64,000 nt of DNA from positions 4,759,001 through 4,823,000 of the forward strand of contig NZ_CP060201.1 in NCBI RefSeq assembly GCF_013407925.2, given 5' to 3'. The notes under the pieces were generated by a model. It worked only from the letters and a program-made list of their open reading frames with translations. It had not been told where the DNA came from and did not search any database. Source of the DNA: Pseudomonas protegens (GTDB taxonomy: Bacteria > Pseudomonadota > Gammaproteobacteria > Pseudomonadales > Pseudomonadaceae). Positions 46,964-55,420 of this stretch are shown here, piece by piece; position 1 is the first letter of the stretch; the number at the start of each line of letters is the position of its first letter. Both the position numbers and the translations under genes were made by a program.

Positions 46964-47367
46964 GAAAGAACCTGCGGGCGGTAATTGACCCGGTGCGGCA
47001 AGGCCGGCGGGGTTAGGCGCCAGTGTACTCGATAGGAAGCTATCGGATAGCTCGGAAAACCCGGCGCCAGGCGATTTTCATGCAGGTTTTTTCAACTCGG
47101 GGTGTCGCGTCAGGCAGTCTGGGCCGGCGCGTTTGCGAAACGCTTTGTGGCACTTGCTGATGCCTGGTAATGGGACGCATTCTGTATAGTGTCGGCCCTC
47201 TGCCAGCAGCCTGAACCTTGACTGTACGAATGTTGATTCGTGTTGGCGGTGCTTGCATTTTTCCTGGGTGAACCTGTCAATTGACCGGTGGAACCTGGCG
47301 GTTACCCGAGCATTTCGCCCATTGGGGCAAATGTCCCCCCCGTTACTCTGAGGCCTGGACTGTAGTG
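46964..47367. other. Divergent intergenic region, MFS gene / AraC gene
   Basis: About 400 bases holding the two divergent promoters. Visible items are a possible -10 TATAGT at 47185 without a good -35 at 17 bp. No clear operator or small gene was found. Confidence 0.5.
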
Positions 47368-48282
47368 ATGAACAAGCCTGCCCTTGCGCCCATCCCCGTG
47401 TTCAAACTCTATGGCGAAAGCCTGGGCTGGCCCACCCCGGACCTGCTGCATTGCGAACCCATCAGCCAGCGCAGTCGCGAGCACCATTGGGAAATAAAGC
47501 CCCATCGACACGCCGACCTCTGCCAGTTGCTGTTTATCAGTCGCGGGCAGGCGCAGTTGCAGGTTGAAGGCCAGCAACGGCTGCTGGACGAGCCGCTGGT
47601 CCAGGTGTTGCCACCGCTGTCGGTGCATGGCTTTCGTTTTTCCGAGGACATCGAAGGCTTTGTCGTGACCCTGGCCGCGCCGTTGGTCAGCCACTTGCAA
47701 GCTCAGTTGGGGGCCTCGGCAAGCGCCCTGGCGAAGTCGGGCAGCTACCCGGCCGGGGCGGATGCGCACTACCTGAACGCCCAGTTCGCCGCCCTGCAGA
47801 ACGAATACCAGGGACAGCAACCTGCCCGGGAAATGCTCATGCACGCGCTGGTGAGCACGATCGTAGTCTGGGTCGGGCGCCGGGCCCTGCAGTGCAGCAG
47901 CGCCAGTCAGCGTCCGCAGCGCGCCCGGGAATATTTCAATGGCTTCATCCAGTTGGTCGAAGCCCATTACCGCGAGCATCTGAAGGTCGAGGATCTGGCG
48001 CAGAAACTCGGCATCTCGGTGTCGCACCTCAATGGCACCTGTCGCGAGCTGGCTGGGCAACCGGCGCTGCAGATCATCCACCAGCGCCAGTTGCTGGAGG
48101 CCAAGCGCCTGCTGACCTACACCGGAATGACCATCTACGAGATTTCCGATGAGCTGGGGTTTTCCGATCCCACCAACTTCACCCGGCTGTTCCGGCGCCG
48201 CGAAGGCATCTCGCCCAAGGTGTTCCGCGACCGGCTCAAGGCCGATCAGGCCGCAGACGGCGTGGCCTCGCCGCTCACCTGA
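47368..48282 (+). CDS. AraC/XylS-family regulator (PobR-like)
   Basis: A 304-residue regulator: N-terminal cupin-type effector domain (HRHADLCQLLFISRGQAQLQ) and a C-terminal double helix-turn-helix (VEDLAQKLGISVSHLNGTCR, then ISDELGFSDPTNFTRLFRR). The N-terminal look (PVFKLYGE, TPDLLHCE) recalls PobR, the 4-hydroxybenzoate regulator, but no pobA is in view. The start ATG at 47368 was chosen because the N-terminus matches the PobR group; it lacks a strong ribosome site. It faces the MFS gene. Confidence 0.82.
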   Translation: MNKPALAPIPVFKLYGESLGWPTPDLLHCEPISQRSREHHWEIKPHRHADLCQLLFISRGQAQLQVEGQQRLLDEPLVQVLPPLSVHGFRFSEDIEGFVVTLAAPLVSHLQAQLGASASALAKSGSYPAGADAHYLNAQFAALQNEYQGQQPAREMLMHALVSTIVVWVGRRALQCSSASQRPQRAREYFNGFIQLVEAHYREHLKVEDLAQKLGISVSHLNGTCRELAGQPALQIIHQRQLLEAKRLLTYTGMTIYEISDELGFSDPTNFTRLFRRREGISPKVFRDRLKADQAADGVASPLT

Positions 48283-48451
48283 GGGCGTTCAGGGTGGCGT
48301 TGTGAGGGATGCAGCGTTCCAGGTTGCAACTGGCGTAGTTGCGCGGCTGCATGCGGGCCTGCTCGACGCGATAAGCCGCGGTACCGTATAGCGCCAGGGT
48401 CACGGTGCAGGTCATGAAGATGGCCAGGTACCTTCTTGTCTTGACGTTCAT
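48275..48451 (-). CDS. Small membrane protein, 58 residues
   Basis: Read from sequence: MNVKTRRYLAIFMTCTVTLALYGTAAYRVE at the start, then RMQPRNYASCNLERCIPHNA. The positively charged N-terminus and one hydrophobic segment give a likely signal anchor or signal peptide, with two cysteines in the exported part. AGAGG lies 9 bases before the ATG. It overlaps the AraC stop by 8 bp on the opposite strand. I do not recognise a family; it could be an exported small protein. Confidence 0.55.
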   Translation of the reverse strand: MNVKTRRYLAIFMTCTVTLALYGTAAYRVEQARMQPRNYASCNLERCIPHNATLNALR

Positions 48452-48580
48452 GGCTAAGACCTCTGAAGCAATACCCCCGTCATTTGAGGGGGTACTGTTA
48501 TCAGCATAGGTCAGTTGCCGGGGTCTGCCAGACCGCTGGCCGGTCTGTTTGGCGAGGTATTCAGGGGATCGATCGGGTGG

Positions 48581-49486
48581 CTAGAGCCCCTCGTCCCAGA
48601 GCGGTTCCTGGGGGAACCTCAGGACCAGGAAGTCCAGCATGCTGCGCAGGGTTGCGGGCATGTGCTTGCGCGAGGCGTAGACCGCATACATGTTCATCTT
48701 GCGCGGTTCGGCATGGGGCAGCAGGCGCACCAGCTCTGCGCGCTTGATGTATTCGCCGGCCTGATAGCTGGGGAGCATGGCGATACCGGCGCCGGCCACC
48801 GTGGTGCGCAACAGGGTGCTGGCTTCATTGGCACTGATGTTGCCCTGGACCGGGACTGACACCTGCTCGCCGTCCTGTTCGAAATGCCACAGGCTCTTGC
48901 CGAAGTAGGAGTGAGTCAGACAGTTGTGCCGGCTCAGGTCTTCCACCCGTTGCGGCGCCGGGTGTTCACGCAGATAGGCAGGCGATGCACAGATCACCGA
49001 GCGGCAGACGGTGAGGCGGCGAGCGATCAGGTTCGGGTCCAGGTCGTTGCTGGTGCGGATCGCCAGGTCGATGCGCTCGTCCACCAGATTCACCGTGCGA
49101 TCGAGCATCTGCAGGTCGATGCTGACCCCCGGGTAGCGCTTGACGTACTCGGCCATGGCGTCCGCCAGTTGCGACTGGCCGAACGAGGTGCTGACGCTGA
49201 TGCGCAGTAGCCCGCGGGGCGCGTCATCAGGCTCGCCGACCGCGGCCTGCATGTCGCTGGACAGCTCCAGCATCTGTCGGCAGCGGGGCAGGATCTCGCC
49301 GCCGGCGGCAGTCAGGCTCAGCTTGCGCGTGGTGCGGTGCATCAATCGGGCGCCGACCCAGTCCTCCAGTTCCGCCAGATAGCGTGAAACCACCGGTCGC
49401 GAGAGATCCAGGTGGTCGGCGGCGGCCGACTGGCTGCCCAGGTCGACGACGGTGACGAAGACCCGCATTGCTTGAAGACGATCCAT
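48581..49486 (-). CDS. LysR-family regulator
   Basis: A 301-residue LysR regulator with helix-turn-helix in SQSAAADHLDLSRPVVSRYL near residue 20-40 and a C-terminal ligand domain (ISANEASTLLRTTVAGAGIA). The genes to its right, MBL-fold and NAD(P)-binding, run the other way from a start 114 bp away, so it likely controls them. The ligand is unknown. Confidence 0.85.
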   Translation of the reverse strand: MDRLQAMRVFVTVVDLGSQSAAADHLDLSRPVVSRYLAELEDWVGARLMHRTTRKLSLTAAGGEILPRCRQMLELSSDMQAAVGEPDDAPRGLLRISVSTSFGQSQLADAMAEYVKRYPGVSIDLQMLDRTVNLVDERIDLAIRTSNDLDPNLIARRLTVCRSVICASPAYLREHPAPQRVEDLSRHNCLTHSYFGKSLWHFEQDGEQVSVPVQGNISANEASTLLRTTVAGAGIAMLPSYQAGEYIKRAELVRLLPHAEPRKMNMYAVYASRKHMPATLRSMLDFLVLRFPQEPLWDEGL

Positions 49487-49600
49487 GATTTGCCCGCTTT
49501 CAGAAACAAACTATGTTCAAGCATCGCATTTTTTGTAACGAGTCTGGCAACTAAGCTTGCTCCACTTCTCACCCAGTCAACAGATTCCGGAGCTGCCCCA

Positions 49601-50485
49601 ATGATCGGATTCACCTCACTCAAACGCCTGCTGCTGGCCACCGCCACCCTGGGTTTTGCCGCCCATGCCGCGGCCGCTGAGCCCAGCCTGCAGCTGGATG
49701 TCTACAACCCGGGCGCCAACGCCATCTTCCCGGTGACGTCGGTGCTGGTCAGCGGCAAGAAGGACGCGATCCTGGTGGACGCCCAGTTCGGCAAGTCCCA
49801 GGCCCAGCAACTGGTGGACAAGATTCGCGCCAGCGGCAAGCACCTGACCACCATCTACATCAGCCACGGCGACCCGGATTACTACTTCGGCCTCGACACC
49901 CTGACCGCCGCCTTCCCCGACGCCAAGGTCGTGGCTTCGCAGCCGACCGTGGATCACATCAAGGCCACGGTGGACGGCAAGCTGGCGTTCTGGGGCCCGA
50001 AAATGGGCGCTGACGTGCCGGCCAAGACCATCGTGCCGGGCGTGCTCAAGGGCCACAGCCTGACCCTGGAAGGGCAGAAGCTCGACGTCATCGGCCTGGA
50101 CGGCAAGCAGCCGGACCGCAGCTTTGTCTGGATCCCGTCGATCAAGGCGGTGGTCGGTGGCGTGGTGGTCGCGGAAAACATCCATGTGTGGATGGCCGAT
50201 ACCCAGACGCCACAGTCCCATGCGGACTGGCTGAGCACCCTGAAAACCATCGAGGGCCTGCAGCCCAAGACCGTGATTCCCGGGCACTTCCTTGGTGACA
50301 GCGCACGTACCCTGGCCCCGGTGCACTTCACCGCGGACTACATCAAGGCCTTCGATGAAGAGACGGCCAAGGCCAAGGATTCCGCCGCACTGATCGCGGC
50401 CATGAAGCAGCGTTACCCGGACCTGGGCGAAGACAGCTCCCTGGAGCTGAGCGCCAAGGTCGCCAAGGGCGAAATGAAGTGGTGA
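49601..50485 (+). CDS. Exported MBL-fold hydrolase with atypical metal motif
   Basis: A 294-residue protein with signal MIGFTSLKRLLLATATLGFAAHAAAA. The metallo-beta-lactamase fold is evident in ILVDAQFG, TIYISHGDPDYYFG and VIPGHFLGD. The usual HxHxDH reads SHGDPDY: one histidine and one aspartate remain where three histidines are normal. It may bind a single metal or be inactive. GGAG precedes the ATG. It is divergent from a LysR regulator and followed by an NAD(P)-binding reductase gene 69 bp later. Confidence 0.82.
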   Translation: MIGFTSLKRLLLATATLGFAAHAAAAEPSLQLDVYNPGANAIFPVTSVLVSGKKDAILVDAQFGKSQAQQLVDKIRASGKHLTTIYISHGDPDYYFGLDTLTAAFPDAKVVASQPTVDHIKATVDGKLAFWGPKMGADVPAKTIVPGVLKGHSLTLEGQKLDVIGLDGKQPDRSFVWIPSIKAVVGGVVVAENIHVWMADTQTPQSHADWLSTLKTIEGLQPKTVIPGHFLGDSARTLAPVHFTADYIKAFDEETAKAKDSAALIAAMKQRYPDLGEDSSLELSAKVAKGEMKW

Positions 50486-50554
50486 AACCGGTTTGACCCG
50501 CTCCCTTTCGGGAGCGGATGCCTCTGTACTCTCTTAGCCAACTGGAGACATGTC

Positions 50555-51169
50555 ATGAGCAAGATCGCAATCATTGGTGCCACCGGCCGTGCCGGTAGCC
50601 AACTGCTGGAAGAAGCCCTGCGCCGCGGTCATAGCGTCACCGCCATCGCTCGCAACACGGCAAAGCTCGGCCAGCGTGCCGGCGTGCTCAGCCGCGCCGT
50701 GGATGTGGCCGACAGCGCCGCCCTGCAAGCGGCGGTGGCCGGCCACGACGTGGTGATCAGTGCCGCGCATTTTTCCACCATCCCGGCCCAAGCCATCATC
50801 GATCCGGTGAAGAAGGCCGGGGTCAAGCGCCTGCTGGTGGTGGGCGGTGCCGGTTCCCTGCTGCTGCCCGGCGGCGGCAAGGTCATCGACAGCCCGGGCT
50901 TCCCGGAGGAATACAAGGCCGAGGCCAGCGCCGGTGGCGTGTACCTGGACACCTTGCGCAAGGAGCAGGACCTGGACTGGACCTTCCTCTCGCCGTCGGC
51001 GGAGTTCGTCGAGGCTGAGCGAACCGGGCACTTCCGTCTGGGCCAGGACGATCTGCTGGTCAGCGCCGAAGGCCGCAGCTGGATCAGCTTCGCCGACTAC
51101 GCCATCGCCATGCTTGATGAGGTGGAAAAGCCGGCCCATAGCCGTCAGCGTTTCACTGTTGGTTACTGA
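50555..51169 (+). CDS. NAD(P)-binding reductase (NmrA/YwnB-like)
   Basis: A 204-residue atypical SDR with dinucleotide loop IIGATGRAGS at residues 6-15 and the second loop VVGGAGSLLL. It lacks the classical YxxxK pair, as in the NmrA-like/YwnB group, members of which reduce flavins or quinones or act as redox sensors. GGAG precedes the ATG. It is probably cotranscribed with the MBL-fold gene, with both under the LysR regulator at 48581. Confidence 0.82.
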   Translation: MSKIAIIGATGRAGSQLLEEALRRGHSVTAIARNTAKLGQRAGVLSRAVDVADSAALQAAVAGHDVVISAAHFSTIPAQAIIDPVKKAGVKRLLVVGGAGSLLLPGGGKVIDSPGFPEEYKAEASAGGVYLDTLRKEQDLDWTFLSPSAEFVEAERTGHFRLGQDDLLVSAEGRSWISFADYAIAMLDEVEKPAHSRQRFTVGY

Positions 51170-51183
51170 TTAGCGGCCGATTG

Positions 51184-51257
51184 CCCCGGCAGCCGCCCGC
51201 TCTGGGCGGCTACCGGGGTGTTGCCCTCAGTGCCGAAGGCCCCTCGCGGGCCTTTTT
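51184..51257 (+). terminator. Two hairpins after the NAD(P)-binding gene
   Basis: A GC-rich hairpin at 51184-51218 (CCCCGG.AGCCGCCC with its inverse) is followed by AAGGCCC-CTCGC-GGGCCTT and TTT (51236-51257). The second is the more likely terminator; it also faces the end of the next LysR gene. Confidence 0.7.
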
Positions 51258-51286
51258 GCGTTCTACCGGTATCAGTTTTTGCTCTT

Positions 51287-52168
51287 TCAGCGCTGTCGGG
51301 CCTGCTCCACCAGCCAGTCCAGCAGTTCCTGCAGGGCCGCCGAAGGCCCCGGGCGCTCCGGGTACACCAGGTAATACGCCTGCCCCGTCGGCACCTTCAA
51401 TTCAAAGGGCATGACCAGCCGCCCGGCACTCAGGTCATCGCCAATCAACGCCCAGTCGCCAATCGCCACGCCCGTGCCCTGGGACGCTACGGACATCGCC
51501 AGGTCCAGGGTTTCGAAGTGCTGGCCCTTGCCCAGGGTGTCCAGTGGCGTGCCTGCGGCCTTGAGCCAGGTCTGCCAGTCCCGTTGATCGTGGGACGGGT
51601 GCAACAGCAAATGCTGTTGCAGGTCGGCGGGGCTCTTGAGCGGCACTGGGCCCTCCAGCAGCGGCCGGGAACAGACCGGAGTCAGCTGTTCATTGAACAG
51701 GTGCCGCGAACCCAGGGTCGGGGCCGGCGGCGCGCCGTACATCACCGCCGCGTCAAACGGCTCGCGGCCGAAATCCACCCCGTGGGCAATGGTCGTGGTC
51801 AGTTGCACCGGCACCTCCGGGCGCTCCTTCTGCCATTGCAGCAAGCGCGGCAGCAGCCAGCGCATCACGCAGGTCGGGGCCTTGAGCCGCAGGTGGCGAT
51901 TGCGCCCGCCAATCTCGTCCACCGCGCCATTGATCAGTTCGAACACCTGCTGCACCCGCGGCAGCCATTCCTGGCCTTCGGCCGTGAGGCTCAGGCCACG
52001 GGCGTGACGCTGGAACAAGGGATAACCCAGGTGACTTTCCAGCCCGGCGATCTGCCGGCTCACGGCGCCTTGGGTGATGTGCAACTGCTCGGCGGCGCGA
52101 GTGAAGTTGCAGCACTGGGCGGTGACCAGAAAGGTATGCAGGGCGGGCAGGGGAGGCAGGCGTTTCAT
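51287..52168 (-). CDS. LysR-family regulator (GcvA-like)
   Basis: A 293-residue LysR regulator of the GcvA subgroup: helix-turn-helix CCNFTRAAEQLHITQGAVSR, then a ligand domain ending YYLVYPERPGPSAALQEL. It starts MKRLPPLPALHTF. It is divergent from the ThDP decarboxylase-aldehyde dehydrogenase pair, 145 bp away, so it most likely regulates that pair. The effector could be the keto acid or amino acid they consume. Confidence 0.86.
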   Translation of the reverse strand: MKRLPPLPALHTFLVTAQCCNFTRAAEQLHITQGAVSRQIAGLESHLGYPLFQRHARGLSLTAEGQEWLPRVQQVFELINGAVDEIGGRNRHLRLKAPTCVMRWLLPRLLQWQKERPEVPVQLTTTIAHGVDFGREPFDAAVMYGAPPAPTLGSRHLFNEQLTPVCSRPLLEGPVPLKSPADLQQHLLLHPSHDQRDWQTWLKAAGTPLDTLGKGQHFETLDLAMSVASQGTGVAIGDWALIGDDLSAGRLVMPFELKVPTGQAYYLVYPERPGPSAALQELLDWLVEQARQR

Positions 52169-52312
52169 GGGCAGCCAAGGCATGACGTGGGGACATGGCT
52201 AGTATGACTTTTTATCCATTGTTGCGGCTACCGGCGCGCCGTTCCAATAGCCCTCTCCCGGCGCCCGGCACGCGTGCCCGCCGGGTATCCAATCAACAAG
52301 AAGGGCGATGAA

Positions 52313-53950
52313 ATGGCGACGTGCGGCGAAGTACTAGTCAAGTTACTCGAGGGTTATGGCGTCGAACAGGTGTTCGGCATTCCGGGGGTGCATACGGTCG
52401 AGCTGTATCGTGGGCTGGCCCGTTCGTCGATCAATCACGTCACCCCGCGGCATGAACAGGGGGCCGGTTTCATGGCCGACGGCTACGCCCGCACCAGCGG
52501 CAAGCCCGGCGTGTGCTTCATCATCACCGGCCCCGGCATGACCAACATCACCACCGCCATGGGCCAGGCCTACGCCGACTCGATCCCCATGCTGGTGATC
52601 TCCAGCGTGCAGACCCGCAGCCAGCTGGGCGGCGGGCGTGGCAAGCTGCACGAGTTGCCCAACCAGAGCGCGCTGGTCAGTGGCGTCGCGGCGTTTTCCC
52701 ACACCCTGATGAGCGCCGACGAGCTGCCGGCGGTGCTGGCCCGGGCCTTCGCCCTGTTCCAGGCCGGGCGTCCGCGGCCGGTGCACATCGAGATTCCCCT
52801 CGATGTACTGGTCCAACCCGCCGATCACCTGCTGGCCAGCGAGCCGGTGCAGATCGCCCGTGCCGGGGCCGCCCCGGCGGCTGTCGCGCAGATGAGCCAG
52901 TTGCTGGCCAACGCCAAGCGTCCGCTGATCCTCGCCGGCGGTGGCGCCATCGAGGCGGCGCAATCCCTGACGCTGCTGGCCGAGCTGCTGCAAGCGCCGG
53001 TGGCCCTGACCATCAATGCCAAGGGCCTGTTGCCGTCGGCGCACCCGCTGCTGATCGGCTCCACCCAGTCGCTGGTGGCGACCCGGGCCCTGGTGGCGGA
53101 GGCCGACGTGGTGCTGGCCATCGGCACCGAACTGGCGGAAACCGATTACGACGTGACCTTCGCCGGTGGCTTTGAAATTCCCGGCACCTTGCTGCGCATC
53201 GATATCGACCCCGACCAGACCGTGCGTAACTACCCGCCGAAAGTGGCACTGGTGGCCGACGCGCAGATTGCAGCCCAAGCGCTGCTGGCAGAGTTGTCCC
53301 GGCAGCCCTTGAGTGCCCGGGGCAGCGATTGGGGCCCGGTGCGGGCTGCGGCCCTGCGCAGCGAACTTGAGCGCCTCTGGGATGCTCCGACCCGGGCCCA
53401 GACCCGCTTGCTGGAAACCGTGCTCGAAGAGTTGCCGGAAATCGTGGTGGTGGGCGACTCCACCCAGCCGGTGTACAGCGGCAACCTGACTTTCAATCCC
53501 GAGCGGCCACGACGCTGGTTCAATGCCTCCACCGGCTACGGCACCCTGGGTTATGCCTTGCCGGCGGCAATTGGCGCCTGGCTCGGCGGCGGCGCGCAGC
53601 CCAGCCAGCGCCGGCCGGTGGCCTGCCTGATCGGCGACGGCGGCTTGCAGTTCACCCTCGCGGAGCTGGCCTGTGCAGTGGAGGCGCGGACCCCGGTCAT
53701 CGTCCTGCTGTGGAATAACCAGGGCTACGAAGAGATCAAGAAATACATGGTCAACCGCGCCATCGAGCCGGTGGGCGTCGACATCTACACCCCGGATTTC
53801 ATCGCCGTGGCCAAGGGCCTGGGGTGCGCCGCCGAGCGCATCGACACGGCCGAGCAACTGCGTGCGGCGTTGCGCACGGCGGTGGATCGCCAGGGCCCGA
53901 CCCTGATCGAGATCGACCAGAACCGCTGGACCCAGGGAGTCACGGCATGA
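52313..53950 (+). CDS. aruI: ThDP-dependent decarboxylase (AruI-like)
   Basis: A 545-residue ThDP enzyme of the acetolactate synthase superfamily. The catalytic glutamate is in PRHEQGAGFMADGYAR and the diphosphate-metal motif runs from GDGGLQFTLAELACAVE to LLWNNQGYEE. It is probably 5-guanidino-2-oxopentanoate decarboxylase, the arginine transaminase-pathway enzyme, because of overall likeness and coupling to an aldehyde dehydrogenase (4-guanidinobutanal would be the substrate). The matching aminotransferase aruH is not here. The start MATCGEVLVKLLEGYG was chosen; the frame starts earlier at 52274. Confidence 0.72.
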   Translation: MATCGEVLVKLLEGYGVEQVFGIPGVHTVELYRGLARSSINHVTPRHEQGAGFMADGYARTSGKPGVCFIITGPGMTNITTAMGQAYADSIPMLVISSVQTRSQLGGGRGKLHELPNQSALVSGVAAFSHTLMSADELPAVLARAFALFQAGRPRPVHIEIPLDVLVQPADHLLASEPVQIARAGAAPAAVAQMSQLLANAKRPLILAGGGAIEAAQSLTLLAELLQAPVALTINAKGLLPSAHPLLIGSTQSLVATRALVAEADVVLAIGTELAETDYDVTFAGGFEIPGTLLRIDIDPDQTVRNYPPKVALVADAQIAAQALLAELSRQPLSARGSDWGPVRAAALRSELERLWDAPTRAQTRLLETVLEELPEIVVVGDSTQPVYSGNLTFNPERPRRWFNASTGYGTLGYALPAAIGAWLGGGAQPSQRRPVACLIGDGGLQFTLAELACAVEARTPVIVLLWNNQGYEEIKKYMVNRAIEPVGVDIYTPDFIAVAKGLGCAAERIDTAEQLRAALRTAVDRQGPTLIEIDQNRWTQGVTA

Positions 53951-55395
53951 GCGCGCAAGCGGTGTTGAACGGGGTGTACATCGACGGCCAATGGTCGGCG
54001 GGCGACGCACTGTTGCAGGTCATCAACCCCGTCACTGAGGCCCCGCTGGCGCAGGTGGCGGGGGCCGGTGCCGAGGCGGTGGATCAGGCCCTGGGGGCCG
54101 CCACCCGGAGTTTTGCGCGCTGGTCGCAGAGCAGCGGCGCCGAGCGTGCCACGGTACTGCGCACGATTGCCCGCGGCGTGGCCGAGCGCCGTGAGCGCCT
54201 GATGCACTTGCAGTCGAGCAACAACGGCAAGCCGCAGTTCGAAGCGGCGATGGACGTGGACGATGTGATCGCCACCTTCGATTACTACGCCGGGCTGGCC
54301 GAGGGCCTGGACCAGGCCCAGGACGCCGCGGTGGCGCTGCCCAGCGCCGACTTCAGCGCCCGCTTGCGGCGCGAGCCCTGTGGCGTGGTCGGGCTGATCG
54401 TGCCGTGGAACTTCCCCATGGTTACCACCGCCTGGAAGCTCGCCCCCGCGCTGGCGGCGGGCTGCTGCGTGGTGCTCAAGCCGTCGGAAGTGACTCCGCT
54501 GGCGGAGCTGGAACTGGCGGCGATCATTGCCGACAGCGGCTTGCCCGATGGCGTGTTCAACCTGGTGTGCGGCACCGGTCTGGCAGTGGGCGCGCCGTTG
54601 GCGGCGGACCCGCGAGTGGCGAAGATCTCGTTCACCGGCAGCAATGCGGTGGGGGTCCAGGTCATGCAGCGGGCGGCGGAAACCGTCAAGGGCGTGAGCC
54701 TGGAGCTGGGCGGCAAGTCATCCTTGCTGGTGCTGGCCGATGCCGACCTGGAGCTGGCGGTGGAGCTGGCCTGTGGCGGCGGTTTCTTCAATGCCGGGCA
54801 GATGTGCTCGGCCACCAGCCGGGTGCTGGTCGCCGACGAATTGGCCGATGAATTCCTCTTGCGGCTCAAGGCCCGGACCGAGGCTGTTCGGGTGGGCGAC
54901 CCGTGCGACCCGCAGGTGACCATGGGCTCCCTGGTCAATCAGGCGCAGTACCGGCGCGTGCTGGCGCACATCGAGCGCGGCTTGAATGTCGGCGCCAAGC
55001 TGGTGTGTGGCGGCGGTCGTCCGGCGGGGTTGGCCCAGGGCTTTTTCATCCGGCCCACGGTGTTCACCGAAGTGCCGCTGGACAGCGCCCTGTGGCGCGA
55101 AGAGATCTTTGGCCCGGTGCTTTGCGTGCGCAGCGTGAGCAGCGAAGAGGAGGCGATCGCGCTGGCCAATGACAGTGAGTTTGGTTTGGTGGCCAGTGTG
55201 GTGGGGGCGGACGTGGAGAATGCCGAACGGGTCGCCAATGCCCTACAGGCCGGCCTGGTGTGGATCAACGCGCCCCAGGTGATCTTTCCCCAGACCGCCT
55301 GGGGCGGCTACAAGCAGAGCAGCATCGGCCGCGAACTGGGCCCCTGGGGCCTGCAGGCCTTCCAGGAGCTCAAACACGTAATCCGCGCCCTGTAG
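53947..55395 (+). CDS. Aldehyde dehydrogenase, coupled to aruI-like gene
   Basis: A 482-residue NAD(P)-aldehyde dehydrogenase. VPWNFPM binds the cofactor and oxyanion, the general base is in LELGGKSS, and the catalytic cysteine is in FFNAGQMCSATSR. EIFGPVL and WINAPQVIFPQ (tunnel residues of betaine-aldehyde-like enzymes) support an amino- or guanidino-aldehyde substrate. The start overlaps the decarboxylase stop (ATGA), so the two enzymes act in series, with the LysR regulator upstream. Confidence 0.87.
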   Translation: MSAQAVLNGVYIDGQWSAGDALLQVINPVTEAPLAQVAGAGAEAVDQALGAATRSFARWSQSSGAERATVLRTIARGVAERRERLMHLQSSNNGKPQFEAAMDVDDVIATFDYYAGLAEGLDQAQDAAVALPSADFSARLRREPCGVVGLIVPWNFPMVTTAWKLAPALAAGCCVVLKPSEVTPLAELELAAIIADSGLPDGVFNLVCGTGLAVGAPLAADPRVAKISFTGSNAVGVQVMQRAAETVKGVSLELGGKSSLLVLADADLELAVELACGGGFFNAGQMCSATSRVLVADELADEFLLRLKARTEAVRVGDPCDPQVTMGSLVNQAQYRRVLAHIERGLNVGAKLVCGGGRPAGLAQGFFIRPTVFTEVPLDSALWREEIFGPVLCVRSVSSEEEAIALANDSEFGLVASVVGADVENAERVANALQAGLVWINAPQVIFPQTAWGGYKQSSIGRELGPWGLQAFQELKHVIRAL

Positions 55396-55413
55396 GAGCC
55401 GGCTTGCCGGCGA
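55391..55413 (+). repeat. Single REP element
   Basis: TGTAGGAGCCGGCTTGCCGG, the same core as the copies at 550-606, directly follows the aldehyde dehydrogenase stop. Only one copy is present, so it cannot form the long hairpin of a pair. Confidence 0.75.
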
Positions 55414-55420
55414 ACCCGGG

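Noticed and set aside
52343..54010. A 555-codon minus-strand frame opposite the decarboxylase
   Set aside because: Shadow of the decarboxylase gene; low-complexity composition rich in G, R, H and Q.
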